From: JAGOTP01 sp964567995 | Lineage (GTDB): Bacteria > Patescibacteriota > Patescibacteriia > 2-12-FULL-60-25 | Length of the DNA: 64,000 nt | Direction of reading: 5' to 3' | Assembly (NCBI GenBank): GCA_964567995.1 | Contig: CAZMOB010000001.1 | Span: forward strand, 310,001-374,000 | The notes under the pieces: generated by a model | The model's database searches: none | Seen by the model: only the letters and a program-made list of their open reading frames with translations | What the model was told of the DNA's origin: nothing | In this document: positions 51,427 to 59,761 of the stretch, piece after piece | How the letters are laid out: each line of letters starts with the position of its first letter | Position numbering within the stretch: position 1 is the stretch's first letter | Translations under genes and position numbers: made by a program

Positions 51427-52179
51427 ATGTTCTCTACCTACGCTTGGGCCCTCTACGCCCGTGAAACGAAGCGCTTTCGAAAACTGTGGAAGGACACCCT
51501 TTTCAATCCGATCGTTTCGGTTGGATTGTATTTGTTGGTCTTTGGAGTCTTGTTGGGGAAGGAGCAGATCGGATCAACGAATGCGCTCGCCTTCGTTTAT
51601 ACCGGTTTGCTTGGTATGGCCTTGGTGAATGGCGCTTTCTCGAACCCGAGTTTTGCCTTGGTGATCGCACGTAACTTGGGGACGTTGCCTGACTTGCAGC
51701 TTGCGCCGATCCGTCCTTGGGCGGTTGGTGTGTCTTACGCCTTGGCTGCGATGACACGAGCGATCGTCACGCTCATCATTGCCGTCCTTCTGACCGCATG
51801 GTTCGTTCCTGGTTTGCATTTAGTCCATCCGTTCCTCCTGATCTTGATTGTCTTGGCGAATGGATTGCTCTTCGGGTTCGCTGGCGTGATCTTCGGGATC
51901 AAGGCCCGTGGCTTTGAGTCTCTGCAAATCGTGACGACGTTCGTGTTGCAGCCGATGATTTTCTTGGCCGGTGTCTTTTATCCGGTGTCTCGTTTGCCAG
52001 CTCCCTGGAACACGATCAGCTTGTTCAATCCATTGCATCACACGATCAACCTCGTACGCTACGCGATTCTGGGCTACCAAGACGTGAATCCTTGGATTTC
52101 GGCGGCGGTTGTTGGAGGACTGTTCTTGATTACGGGCGCGATCATGAGTTCGATTGTTTCGAAGGAATTGAAACGGTAA
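51427..52179 (+). CDS. ABC-2 type transporter permease
   Basis: 250 residues. FSTYAWALYARETKRFRKLWKDTLFNPIVSVGLYLLVFGVLLG and IFLAGVFYPVSRLPAPWNTISLFNPLHHTINLVRYAILGY are signature ABC-2 segments; six membrane helices. Start context TTAATCTATG, 3 nt after the ATPase stop. The substrate (a drug, lipid or polysaccharide) cannot be told. Confidence 0.9.
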   Translation: MFSTYAWALYARETKRFRKLWKDTLFNPIVSVGLYLLVFGVLLGKEQIGSTNALAFVYTGLLGMALVNGAFSNPSFALVIARNLGTLPDLQLAPIRPWAVGVSYALAAMTRAIVTLIIAVLLTAWFVPGLHLVHPFLLILIVLANGLLFGFAGVIFGIKARGFESLQIVTTFVLQPMIFLAGVFYPVSRLPAPWNTISLFNPLHHTINLVRYAILGYQDVNPWISAAVVGGLFLITGAIMSSIVSKELKR

Positions 52180-52233
52180 AACAAGACTAGTTGAAGCTAT
52201 AGATATAAAACCAGTGTACATTTTTACACGAAC

Positions 52234-52262
52234 TTGATTTTTTCGAGGTTTTATTGTAATAC
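52234..52262 (+). promoter_or_regulatory. Sigma-70 promoter of cassette C
   Basis: TTGATT (52234-52239) and TAATAC (52257-52262) separated by exactly 17 nt. The transcript would begin near 52269, leaving a leader of about 50 nt before the ATG at 52321. Confidence 0.65.
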
Positions 52263-52310
52263 AACAGCGATTTCCGACACGATCAGGTGTGGTCGATGGT
52301 CGAGAATCAA

Positions 52311-52316
52311 GAGAGG
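52311..52316 (+). promoter_or_regulatory. Shine-Dalgarno-like sequence of cassette C
   Basis: GAGAGG, 4 nt before the ATG at 52321. Spacing is a little short, but the purine run is unlike other starts in the window. Confidence 0.5.
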
Positions 52317-52320
52317 TTCC

Positions 52321-52713
52321 ATGAGCGAGAAGGAAGTACCGATTTCCCAGCCGACCGCGCAGCGCGCGCGCCCCCAGACGGTCATCGGCCAGGTGACCAT
52401 GCTCGTAGTGGGGTTCGTCGGTGGCGACAGGCACCGTGCCAAAGCCGTCGCTGGTGACATGAGAAAGGGTGGTATCACCTCCGGTACCATCCTCGAGCAG
52501 CAGCGTGCCAAGGGGGGCATCCTCCACCCTGACGACATCGCACGTATGAAACAGCGGAAGGTAAAGGTGACCCCGAGGCAGGTGAGCTATTTCGATCGGA
52601 TGATCGAGGACTGGCGAGATGCTCCTCCCTATGCGCGGGTCGTGCTGTGTGTGGTCTGGGCGTCCATCCTCATTGTGGTGGGGCTCATCGCGTTGTGGTG
52701 CTACGGCCGCTGA
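52321..52713 (+). CDS. Cassette C: small tail-anchored protein, unknown
   Basis: 130 residues. A basic soluble part (ISQPTAQRARPQTVIGQVTMLVVGFVGGDRHRAKAVAGDMRKGGI...KVKVTPRQVSYFDRMIEDWRD) is followed by a C-terminal membrane helix (YARVVLCVVWASILIVVGLIALW), so it looks tail-anchored with the bulk in the cytoplasm. GC-rich codons set it apart from its neighbours. It has its own promoter, leader, ribosome binding site and terminator. No family recognised. The in-frame ATG at 52234 is rejected because it falls in the -35 box. Confidence 0.6.
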   Translation: MSEKEVPISQPTAQRARPQTVIGQVTMLVVGFVGGDRHRAKAVAGDMRKGGITSGTILEQQRAKGGILHPDDIARMKQRKVKVTPRQVSYFDRMIEDWRDAPPYARVVLCVVWASILIVVGLIALWCYGR

Positions 52714-52722
52714 CCCCCCCCT

Positions 52723-52787
52723 GGGGCCCCTTGCTTGTACCCGCGTTCACTCGCGGCACTCAAGCAGGGGGCCCCGCTACCGTTTTT
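52723..52787 (+). terminator. Terminator of cassette C
   Basis: 15-bp stem (52723-52737 with 52761-52775, one mismatch), with a smaller inner hairpin, then a T-run at 52783-52787. Confidence 0.85.
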
Positions 52788-52832
52788 ATGGACCTTTTGC
52801 TACCATCTTCCCTCAGTACTTGCTCCCCCCGT

Positions 52833-53408
52833 ATGAAACGATTTTTGGCTTATCTTGGATGTATCTTGTTGGGAGGTGGCCTCGTTGCCATCGGATTTCA
52901 TTTTTATACCCGCTATCAAGCCCCGTTACCCTCGGTAGAGGCGGATACCTGTTTATTGCACGAGTGTTTAGATGGAGATGTAACGTACCCAATTGGTCAA
53001 TTGGAAGATCAAGAACGTATCACGCTGATTGAACTTGGCCTGGAGCAGCTCCGTTTAGAAGGCGTGATCGGTTCAATGGTCGAGCGGTTTGGTCCGACCA
53101 TGCAGCCGTTTTCAGCGGCTTGGCGGCTGGAGCAACGTCAGACAGTCGAACTCAAAGGTCTGTTTGATAAATACGGGGTGCCTGAGCCCAAGGTGCCTGA
53201 TTCTGGATTAGGCGAATCGTTGGCAACATCGACCCGTGCGGCCTGTACCCAAGCCTTGGACCAAGTCCGCCATTTTCAAGAGCGTATCTATAATGAGCGT
53301 AATAGTTTTGTGACTCGCCCTGACCTGCGACGCTTCATGCAAGAGGCTGCCCAGACCTCACGTGATTCTTTGTTGCCAGCCTTCGAGCGCTGCGCCAAAC
53401 AGGAATAA
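52833..53408 (+). CDS. Membrane-anchored ferritin-like (DUF2202-like) protein
   Basis: 191 residues from the ATG at 52833. The N-terminal helix (FLAYLGCILLGGGLVAIGFHFY) anchors the protein. The outer part has helices ERITLIELGLEQLRLEGVIGSMVERFG, EQRQTVELKGLFDKYGVPEP, AACTQALDQVRHFQERIYNE and SRDSLLPAFERC, reminiscent of the DUF2202 ferritin-like fold. The metal ligands are not fully visible, so the call is tentative. RsmE follows 3 nt later. Confidence 0.5.
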   Translation: MKRFLAYLGCILLGGGLVAIGFHFYTRYQAPLPSVEADTCLLHECLDGDVTYPIGQLEDQERITLIELGLEQLRLEGVIGSMVERFGPTMQPFSAAWRLEQRQTVELKGLFDKYGVPEPKVPDSGLGESLATSTRAACTQALDQVRHFQERIYNERNSFVTRPDLRRFMQEAAQTSRDSLLPAFERCAKQE

Positions 53409-53411
53409 CCC

Positions 53412-54113
53412 ATGCGCTTGCATCGCTTCTTCGTCGATCAATCGTTGAACGATTCCGTTATTCGTATCTCTGATAAAGAGGTATTGCACCAGTGGAGTCG
53501 CGTCTTGCGGTATACGGAAGGCGTCCAGCTCACCTTGATCGATGGAAAGGGAGCTGAGGCAACCGGTTCGATCGTCGAGCTATCTTCAAAACACGCCTTG
53601 ATACAGGTTGTATCAAGGCAGCAGCAGACGGAGTCACAAGATGCTTCTTTTACACTCTATTTTTCTCCCTTAAAACGTGAATTGACGGAGTTGGTATTCC
53701 AGAAGGGTACGGAGCTCGGCGTGTCGATTTTTCAACCGATTCTGTGCGATCGAACTGTCAGAGATGGATTCAATCCGGAACGAGCTGCTCGGATCTTGAA
53801 AGAAGCAACGGAACAGTCCGGACGCCTTTGGATCCCAGAGGTTCATACGCCCATGCTGTTCGCAGAGGCGCTGAAAACGAATCAAGCCGCCGTAACATAT
53901 TTTGCAACGCTGGATGAGGGGTCAAAAGAAGTTCGGGTAACTCAGAGGGACAGTCAAACGACAACGGCCCTATTGGTTGGTCCAGAAGGTGGGTGGACGG
54001 AGGAGGAAGAGCGCGCGGCGTGTCAGGCGGGCTACCAACCTCTCCGCCTGTCCTCACACGTGCTTCGGGCAGAGACCGCATGTATCGCTGGCGTCGCCAT
54101 TCTCCGTGCCTAA
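53412..54113 (+). CDS. rsmE: 16S rRNA (uracil-1498-N3)-methyltransferase RsmE
   Basis: 233 residues. HQWSRVLRYTEGVQLTLIDGKG is the N-terminal PUA-like part, KRELTELVFQKGTELGVSIFQPILCDRTV the start of the SPOUT domain, and LLVGPEGGWTEEEE and LRLSSHVLRAETACIAGVAIL the knot that binds SAM. It methylates U1498 of 16S rRNA. An AGGA lies 7 nt before the ATG, a possible Shine-Dalgarno sequence. Confidence 0.93.
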   Translation: MRLHRFFVDQSLNDSVIRISDKEVLHQWSRVLRYTEGVQLTLIDGKGAEATGSIVELSSKHALIQVVSRQQQTESQDASFTLYFSPLKRELTELVFQKGTELGVSIFQPILCDRTVRDGFNPERAARILKEATEQSGRLWIPEVHTPMLFAEALKTNQAAVTYFATLDEGSKEVRVTQRDSQTTTALLVGPEGGWTEEEERAACQAGYQPLRLSSHVLRAETACIAGVAILRA

Positions 54114-54136
54114 TCGCCCAAATCAAGCTCATTCGC

Positions 54137-54142
54137 TATACT
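54137..54142 (+). promoter_or_regulatory. -10 box (TATACT) of the site-2 protease gene
   Basis: TATACT ends 6 nt before the ATG at 54149, leaderless type. It supports the chosen start over an in-frame ATG at 53993, which lies inside rsmE. Confidence 0.6.
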
Positions 54143-54148
54143 GAATTC

Positions 54149-55303
54149 ATGTTAACCCTCCTTACGTTTCTGGTTGTTTTATCGGTCTTGGTTCTGATCC
54201 ACGAACTCGGTCATTTTTTGGCTGCCCGCTTCTTTGGAGTCAAGGCAGAAGAGTTCGGGTTTGGCTTTCCTCCCCGTGCGATTGGCTTTGTGAAAGACAA
54301 AGGAAAATGGAAACGTGTCGGGGCAAACGATACAAAAGAATACGCGAATACGATCTGGTCGATCAACTGGCTGCCGCTGGGTGGCTTTGTAAGGATGAAA
54401 GGGGAGGAAGGGACGGCGATGGATCAAGATTCGTTTAACGCCAAACCGAAGCGAGCGCGAGCGGTTATCTTGGCAGCTGGTGTCATCATGAACTGGTTAC
54501 TCGCCTGTTTGATCCTGACGATTGGGTTGATCGTCGGCATTCGAGGCGACCTGTCCGGACTTCCTTCAGAGGCTCGGGTGAGGGATCGAGCGGTTGAATT
54601 CGTAAATGTTCTGCCTGAGTCTGCGGCGGCCACAGCTGATATTCGTCTTGGGGATCAGCTCCTTCGTGTCGATGGACGAGAAATCACGAATGTTGAACAG
54701 GCGCAGACGATTATTAAGGAAGAAGCAGAACAACATGAGCAGCTACAGGTAGAGATTCGTCGTAAACAAGAGGTGAAAACGGTTCAAGTGACGCCAAAGA
54801 CGATCGAAAGTCTTGGTCGTAAAGGACTTGGCGTTGCGATGGCGGATACCGGCAAGATTAGTTTTCCTTGGTATCGGGCAATTCCCGAAGGCGTCATGCT
54901 AACAGCTCGATACACCTGGATGATCGTCGTCGGATTCTTTGATCTCATCAAAAACATCGTGGTCGGGCATTCGGTGGGAGCGGATGTGTCTGGTCCGGTC
55001 GGGATTGCGGTGATGACGGGCAAGATTGCGGAACAGGGGATCTGGCCGCTTCTGAGTTTTGCGGCCCTTCTGTCTTTGAATCTGGCGGTTATCAACTTCT
55101 TGCCGATCCCTGCTCTGGATGGCGGTCGCTTTCTGTTTCTTGCTATCGAGGCGATTCGTCGCAAGAAGGCTTCACTCAAGCTTGAAGCCGCTGTTCACCG
55201 CATTGGATTCCTGCTTTTGATGGGCTTGGTGTTGCTTGTCACGCTCCGCGATCTCCGTCAGTATGGGGGCGTTATCCTGAATGGAATCAAGAATTTACTC
55301 TAG
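54149..55303 (+). CDS. rseP: RIP metalloprotease (RseP/site-2 protease family, M50)
   Basis: 384 residues. LTFLVVLSVLVLIHELGHFLAARFFGVKAEEFGFGFPPR holds the H-E-x-x-H zinc site in the first membrane helix. A PDZ domain follows (residues about 155-240, VLPESAAATADIRLGDQLLRVDGREI), and NFLPIPALDGGRFLFLAIE provides the third ligand in the LDG motif. It cleaves membrane proteins within the bilayer, such as anti-sigma factors or signal peptides. pheS starts 3 nt after the stop. Confidence 0.92.
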   Translation: MLTLLTFLVVLSVLVLIHELGHFLAARFFGVKAEEFGFGFPPRAIGFVKDKGKWKRVGANDTKEYANTIWSINWLPLGGFVRMKGEEGTAMDQDSFNAKPKRARAVILAAGVIMNWLLACLILTIGLIVGIRGDLSGLPSEARVRDRAVEFVNVLPESAAATADIRLGDQLLRVDGREITNVEQAQTIIKEEAEQHEQLQVEIRRKQEVKTVQVTPKTIESLGRKGLGVAMADTGKISFPWYRAIPEGVMLTARYTWMIVVGFFDLIKNIVVGHSVGADVSGPVGIAVMTGKIAEQGIWPLLSFAALLSLNLAVINFLPIPALDGGRFLFLAIEAIRRKKASLKLEAAVHRIGFLLLMGLVLLVTLRDLRQYGGVILNGIKNLL

Positions 55304-55306
55304 CCT

Positions 55307-56392
55307 ATGACCTGGAAAGATCGAATGACTGAGCTCCTGCAGACTACTCAGCAGGAACTGGAAAAGATTGATGCAACTAAAGCCCTAGAAGATTTGGAGG
55401 TTACGGTGTTGGGACGAAAAGGGCGTTTGGCCGACCTCATGAAGGAATTGAAGGACGTTGCCACGGAAGAGCGTCCCAAGCTTGGAATTCTTGCCAATGA
55501 AGTGAAAGAGAAAATTGAAGAGGCGTTTATAAAGACACGTATCGCTTTTGAAACAGCCGACATCAAGGAACGACTTTCCAAGGAAGTCGTGGATATTACA
55601 GAGCCAGGGATTCTTCCTCCGAGCGGCCACCTACATTTGACGACGCAAGCGATTCGCGAGATTCGGGCTGTCTTTGAAAAAGCAGGCTTCTCGACGGTGC
55701 GCTACCCCGAAATCGACTGGGATTGGTATGCCTTTGAATCGTTGAACATGCCGAAGGACCACCCAGCGCGTGATGATTGGGAGACCTTCTTTGTCGATGT
55801 CCCACCAAGTGAAAAACCAGAAGAGGGGAAGATGGTCCTCGTGCCACACGTTTCGAATTGGCAGGCTCGTGTGATGAAGCGTGCAGTCGCGAAAGGTGAA
55901 TTCCCAATTCGCTTGATTAATATCTCCAAATGTTACCGCCGTCAGAGTGACGCGACGCACGTGCCGATGTTCCATCAATTCGAAGGGATGTTCATCGATA
56001 AAGATGTGTCGATCACGCATCTGACTGGTGTGATGGATTACTTTGTAAAATCCTTCTTTGGCCCGGAGCGTCGCGCCCGTTTACGCCCACATCATTTCCG
56101 TTTCACGGAACCTTCATTCGAGATCGATATCTCTTGTAGCTTGTGTGGCGGAACCGGGAAAGATGCGAACGGTACCAAGTGCCGTTTGTGCAAGCGTGGC
56201 TGGGTGGAGCTCGGTGGATCCGGCATGATTCATCCGAACGTCTTACGTGCTGGCGGGATTGATCCAAACGAATACTCCGGCTTCGCCTTCGGTTGGGGCG
56301 TCGAGCGTACCTTCTTGATGAAAGAAGGGCTTCAGGTCGATGACATTCGTGTCTTGTATAAAAATGACGTGCGCTTCTTGCACCAGTTCTAG
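55307..56392 (+). CDS. pheS: Phenylalanyl-tRNA synthetase alpha subunit
   Basis: 361 residues. The N-terminal coiled coil is followed by the class II core. Motif 2 is in LINISKCYRRQSDATHVPMFHQFEGMFIDKDV, and motif 3 in GSGMIHPNVLRAGGIDPNEYSGFAFGWGVERTFL. Between them a zinc-like knuckle (CSLCGGTGKDANGTKCRLCK) is longer than the usual C-x2-C-G-G-K-G-C form, with four Cys. Start context TAGCCTATG, no Shine-Dalgarno sequence. Forms the tetramer with PheT. Confidence 0.96.
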   Translation: MTWKDRMTELLQTTQQELEKIDATKALEDLEVTVLGRKGRLADLMKELKDVATEERPKLGILANEVKEKIEEAFIKTRIAFETADIKERLSKEVVDITEPGILPPSGHLHLTTQAIREIRAVFEKAGFSTVRYPEIDWDWYAFESLNMPKDHPARDDWETFFVDVPPSEKPEEGKMVLVPHVSNWQARVMKRAVAKGEFPIRLINISKCYRRQSDATHVPMFHQFEGMFIDKDVSITHLTGVMDYFVKSFFGPERRARLRPHHFRFTEPSFEIDISCSLCGGTGKDANGTKCRLCKRGWVELGGSGMIHPNVLRAGGIDPNEYSGFAFGWGVERTFLMKEGLQVDDIRVLYKNDVRFLHQF

Positions 56393-56394
56393 CT

Positions 56395-58815
56395 ATGAAC
56401 CTGCTTACTTCCTACAAATGGCTCCGTGAATATGTTGATTGCGACCTGACGCCTGAGGCATTTGCGGCGCGAATGTCTTTGTCGGGTCCAGCGGTGGAGA
56501 AAATCGTTCCACGTGATGCCGACTTCGAAAAAATCGTTGTTGGGAAGATTCTAAAGGTCGAGGCGCATCCTCAGGCTGATCGTTTGCGTGTCTTGTCAGT
56601 CGACGTTGGAGCTGACGCGCCGATTCAGATCGTCTGCGGTGGTTCAAACGTGGCCGAGAACCAAGTTGTGGTAGTCGCTTTGCTTGGGGCGCGCGTGAAA
56701 TGGCATGGTGAAGGTGATCTCGTCACGATGGAGCTCACCAAGATTCGCGGTATCGAAAGTTATGGCATGGTCTGTGGGGCAGATGAAGTTGGATTGAGTG
56801 AAGCGTTTCCAAAAGGGGATGAGAAAGAAATACTTGATCTTGGAATGGCCTTGCCAGAGGTACTTGCTTCGAAATTGCGCCCAGGAACTCCTTTGGCGGA
56901 AGCATTGGGAATGAACGGTGATGTGATCATGGATATCGAGGTCACGACCAACCGACCGGATGCTATGTGTATCAAGGGTTTGGCGCGAGAAGCGGGAGCG
57001 ATCATCAATGCTCCTTTCAATCCGCATATTCCCTCACCAATTATCCCTGTTTCAGGGGCGAAGATGTTGGACGTGAAAGTAGAGGACGTGGCTCGTTGTC
57101 CTCGCTACACGGCGGTCAAGATTGATGGAGTTACGAATGGACCGTCTCCCTGGTGGCTCAAAGAGCGCCTTCTGTCGGCTGGGATGCGGCCAATCAACCT
57201 CTTGGTTGATCTGACGAACTATCTCATGCTCGACATTGGTCAGCCGTTCCATGTCTTTGACGCGGCGAAGTTAGAAGGTCCAGCTATTCGTGTGCGTGAT
57301 GCGAAGCCAGGAGAATCCATCCAAGCGCTCGATGGAAAAAAATACGACCTTCAACCAGGAATGCTCGTAATCGCTGATGCGGTAAAGCCCGTAGCGGTGG
57401 CTGGTGTGATGGGTGGAGAAGAGTCGGGCGTATCGCTCCAAACGACCTCGATTATTTTGGAAGCAGCCACGTTTGATCCGGTCTCTGTTCGCCGGACCGC
57501 TCGTGCCCTGAATTTATATTCGGACTCGCAGTCATTATTCGAAAAAGGTCTTTCCAGTGAAGCTCCTTCCACCGCGTTGGCGCTGGCGGTTGAGCGTTAT
57601 TTGACGTTGGCGGGTGGAACGGTGACGAGTGAGGTCTTCGATTCACGTCAAGGGGATTACGAACCAAAAACCTACGCAATCTCTCTCGCTTCCGTCCGTT
57701 CGTTGATTGGGGTCAATCTCGCCACGGAGGAGATGGTGAGTACGTTAGATCGTCTAGGGTTCCAGGTTGAGGTCGTTAAGGAGGAACTGCGTGCGAGTGT
57801 GCCTTGGTGGCGTGACAATGATATTGAAGATGGTCGCGACTTGGTGGAGGAGATTGCCCGTGTTCATGGCTATTCCAATTTGCCATCGGTGTTTCCAGCG
57901 GGCATTTCCAGCCGTCCGTCGGACCCCTTGCTTGATGCAGAGGACCTGTGTCGCACGATCGCGCAGGGAGCTGGACTCACCGAAGTCTATAGTTACGCCT
58001 TTGTCTCTGCTGAGCAGCTCAAGAAGACTGGCTATCAAGTAGAGCAGGTGGTTCGTTTGCAGAATCCGTTGGCGGCCGATTTGGAGTATATGCGCCCAAG
58101 TCTCTTGCCTGGCGTTTTGCAGACCGTTGTTGAAAATCAGGAACGCGTTTCAAGACAGGGGTACTTTGAGCTCGCACATTGTTTTGGAAAGCGAAGTGAG
58201 ACTCTACCAGATGAGCAGCCGATGCTCTTCGCGGCCTTGTGTGGCGATGAGGCAGTATGGAAGGAGGCGAAAGGTCTCGCAGAACTTGTGCTTCAACGAT
58301 TCGGGATCGATCGTGTGAGTTGGGAGCCATTCGTGACCGATAGCCGTGGTCAGTGGCATCCTGGGCGATCAGCAAGCATCATCGTAGATCGACAAGTGGT
58401 GGGAACGGTTGGCGAGCTGCATCCAGAGATGGCTTCTGTGTGGAAGGTGAACGAGCGGTTAGGAATGTGTGAGATCGATCTCTTAGCCTTGCAGGCAGCG
58501 GCACGATCAACTGTTTCATACGCACCGCTCTCAGCCTTTCCTTCGTCAAAGCGTGACTTGGCGTTTGTCGTCGAGAAAGGTGTAACCGTTGAACAGCTGA
58601 CTCAGTTGATGAAAAAAACCTCGAGCTTACCAGTGGATGTTGCCTGGTTTGATACGTATGTGGGAAAGGGTGTTCCAGAAGGGAAGAAGTCATTGGCATT
58701 CCATCTCACGTTTCAAGATGCGACACGTACGTTGTCGACGGAAGAAGTTGAAGAACAGGTGCAACGTATAGCGGAAGCGCTCACAAAAACGTTGGCTGCC
58801 GAGATCCGTGCCTAA
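56395..58815 (+). CDS. pheT: Phenylalanyl-tRNA synthetase beta subunit
   Basis: 806 residues. In order: tRNA-binding domain (DFEKIVVGKILKVEAHPQADRLRVLSVDVG), B3/B4 editing domain (RYTAVKIDGVTNGPSPWWLKERLLSAGMRPINLLVDLTNYLMLDIGQPFHVFDAAK), B5 domain, core-like domain and FDX-ACB domain (LSAFPSSKRDLAFVVEKGVTVEQL). It starts 2 nt after pheS (TAGctATG). The usual partner of PheS. A terminator follows. Confidence 0.97.
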   Translation: MNLLTSYKWLREYVDCDLTPEAFAARMSLSGPAVEKIVPRDADFEKIVVGKILKVEAHPQADRLRVLSVDVGADAPIQIVCGGSNVAENQVVVVALLGARVKWHGEGDLVTMELTKIRGIESYGMVCGADEVGLSEAFPKGDEKEILDLGMALPEVLASKLRPGTPLAEALGMNGDVIMDIEVTTNRPDAMCIKGLAREAGAIINAPFNPHIPSPIIPVSGAKMLDVKVEDVARCPRYTAVKIDGVTNGPSPWWLKERLLSAGMRPINLLVDLTNYLMLDIGQPFHVFDAAKLEGPAIRVRDAKPGESIQALDGKKYDLQPGMLVIADAVKPVAVAGVMGGEESGVSLQTTSIILEAATFDPVSVRRTARALNLYSDSQSLFEKGLSSEAPSTALALAVERYLTLAGGTVTSEVFDSRQGDYEPKTYAISLASVRSLIGVNLATEEMVSTLDRLGFQVEVVKEELRASVPWWRDNDIEDGRDLVEEIARVHGYSNLPSVFPAGISSRPSDPLLDAEDLCRTIAQGAGLTEVYSYAFVSAEQLKKTGYQVEQVVRLQNPLAADLEYMRPSLLPGVLQTVVENQERVSRQGYFELAHCFGKRSETLPDEQPMLFAALCGDEAVWKEAKGLAELVLQRFGIDRVSWEPFVTDSRGQWHPGRSASIIVDRQVVGTVGELHPEMASVWKVNERLGMCEIDLLALQAAARSTVSYAPLSAFPSSKRDLAFVVEKGVTVEQLTQLMKKTSSLPVDVAWFDTYVGKGVPEGKKSLAFHLTFQDATRTLSTEEVEEQVQRIAEALTKTLAAEIRA

Positions 58816-58831
58816 CAGTGATCTCCCACAA

Positions 58832-58866
58832 ACAACAATCCCCTGATTCGTTCAGGGGATTGTTGT
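58832..58866 (+). terminator. Terminator after pheT
   Basis: Perfect 15-bp inverted repeat (58832-58846 with 58852-58866, 5-nt loop). Confidence 0.85.
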
Positions 58867-58868
58867 AT

Positions 58869-58886
58869 CTATTTGTCGACAAATAG
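58869..58886. repeat. 18-bp palindrome between pheT and cassette D
   Basis: CTATTTGTCGACAAATAG is self-complementary. It follows the pheT terminator and precedes a GCCGGG/CCCGGC hairpin. It could be a binding or recombination site, or the end of the cassette. Confidence 0.5.
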
Positions 58887-58889
58887 CTT

Positions 58890-58910
58890 GCCGGGGAAGT
58901 CGTGCCCGGC
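58890..58910 (-). terminator. Possible terminator hairpin of cassette D
   Basis: GCCGGG (58890-58895) pairs with CCCGGC (58905-58910) 3' of the cassette D stop. No T-run follows, so it may need the adjacent palindrome. Confidence 0.4.
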
Positions 58911-58939
58911 ACACGTTGGAGTCGTTGTGACTCAGATCG

Positions 58940-59671
58940 TCAGACCCTCCAGTTCTCCCACTCGGGGTAGAGCTTGAGCTGGTAGTTCACGAAGCTCCGC
59001 TGGAGCTCCGGGAAGTACTCGCGCATGAGCCTCGCGAGCTCCGGCGGCGGCTCGTCCGAGAGCGAGGCCTGGGCCTGGCGAAGCGAGATGAGCTCCAGGT
59101 TGGGGCAGGTCAGGCAGCGGCCGGTGAAGCCGACGTGGATCCTCCGCCGCTCGCCATCCTCGACGTGGATCGCGCGGCTCACCGGCGAGACCAGGAGCTT
59201 CCCGCCGTCGGCGCCGATGTGTTCGGCAGCGTGGAGCTGGAGGCGGCGGTACAGGAGGCGATCCTCCTCAGGGGTCTCGCAGACGATCGCGAAGCCCTCG
59301 TTCTCCTCGAGCTGGTCGTCGGCCAGGCCCTTCCCGCCGTCGTAGAGCGAGCAGCAGCGCAGCGATCCAGGCAGCGTCTTGGGGACGTTCGTCGCGCCAC
59401 CGAACCGTCCGCCCGTCGTCCTGAACCACCGGTCGTGGTAGAGGCCGTCCGCGCCGACACAGTACTCATGCCAGAGCCGGGAGGCGCGCTCGGGCGTCGG
59501 CGAGTTACCCCACGGAAAGGCGTAGCCGTGGGTGGCGTTGATGTACTCGTCCTCGCTCGCGATACGCGTCCCCTCCGGAACGCAGGGCAGCGCCCGTCGG
59601 TTGATGGCCTTGGTCCCAGGGGCGAGCATCACCCACTGGTCCGCCTGCCGAATTCCATATTGAAGCGTCAT
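58940..59671 (-). CDS. Cassette D: protein with NifU-like C-terminal domain
   Basis: 243 residues, strongly GC-rich. The N-terminal part (VPEGTRIASEDEYINATHGYAFPWGNSP) weakly echoes the 'RLPTEAEWEYAARGG..YPWG' block of the formylglycine-generating/SUMF1 fold. The C-terminal part (residues about 150-215, ADGGKLLVSPVSRAIHV...RIHVGFTGRCLTCPNLELISL) resembles the NifU C-terminal domain, with its C-x2-C (Cys186, Cys189), which in NifU/Nfu holds an iron-sulphur cluster. The start at 59671 has a consensus Shine-Dalgarno sequence and its own promoter. Role unknown; an Fe-S or metal function is suggested only by the CxxC. Confidence 0.65.
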   Translation of the reverse strand: MTLQYGIRQADQWVMLAPGTKAINRRALPCVPEGTRIASEDEYINATHGYAFPWGNSPTPERASRLWHEYCVGADGLYHDRWFRTTGGRFGGATNVPKTLPGSLRCCSLYDGGKGLADDQLEENEGFAIVCETPEEDRLLYRRLQLHAAEHIGADGGKLLVSPVSRAIHVEDGERRRIHVGFTGRCLTCPNLELISLRQAQASLSDEPPPELARLMREYFPELQRSFVNYQLKLYPEWENWRV

Positions 59672-59678
59672 TCGATGA

Positions 59679-59684
59679 CTCCTT
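59679..59684 (-). promoter_or_regulatory. Shine-Dalgarno sequence of cassette D
   Basis: AAGGAG on the minus strand, 7 nt before the ATG at 59671. It fixes the start. Confidence 0.8.
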
Positions 59685-59712
59685 GTCAGCGTAGCTGGTG
59701 CTGACGAGATCC

Positions 59713-59741
59713 TTTATAGAGCTTGTTGACGGGTGTGTTAA
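59713..59741 (-). promoter_or_regulatory. Sigma-70 promoter of cassette D
   Basis: TTAACA (59736-59741) and TATAAA (59713-59718) on the minus strand, 17 nt apart, giving a leader of about 35-40 nt. It overlaps the divergent promoter region of the TrmB gene. Confidence 0.6.
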
Positions 59742-59755
59742 TTGTGTTGTAACAC

Positions 59756-59761
59756 TATAAC
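59756..59761 (+). promoter_or_regulatory. -10 box (TATAAC) of the TrmB gene
   Basis: TATAAC ends 5 nt before the ATG at 59767. The surrounding interrupted inverted repeat with GTTGT/ACAAC ends (about 59746-59764) could be an operator for autoregulation. Confidence 0.5.

Noticed and set aside
51820..52527. 235-codon minus-strand open frame
   Set aside because: It is antisense to the ABC-2 permease and cassette C. Asp/Arg/His-rich composition and no motif.
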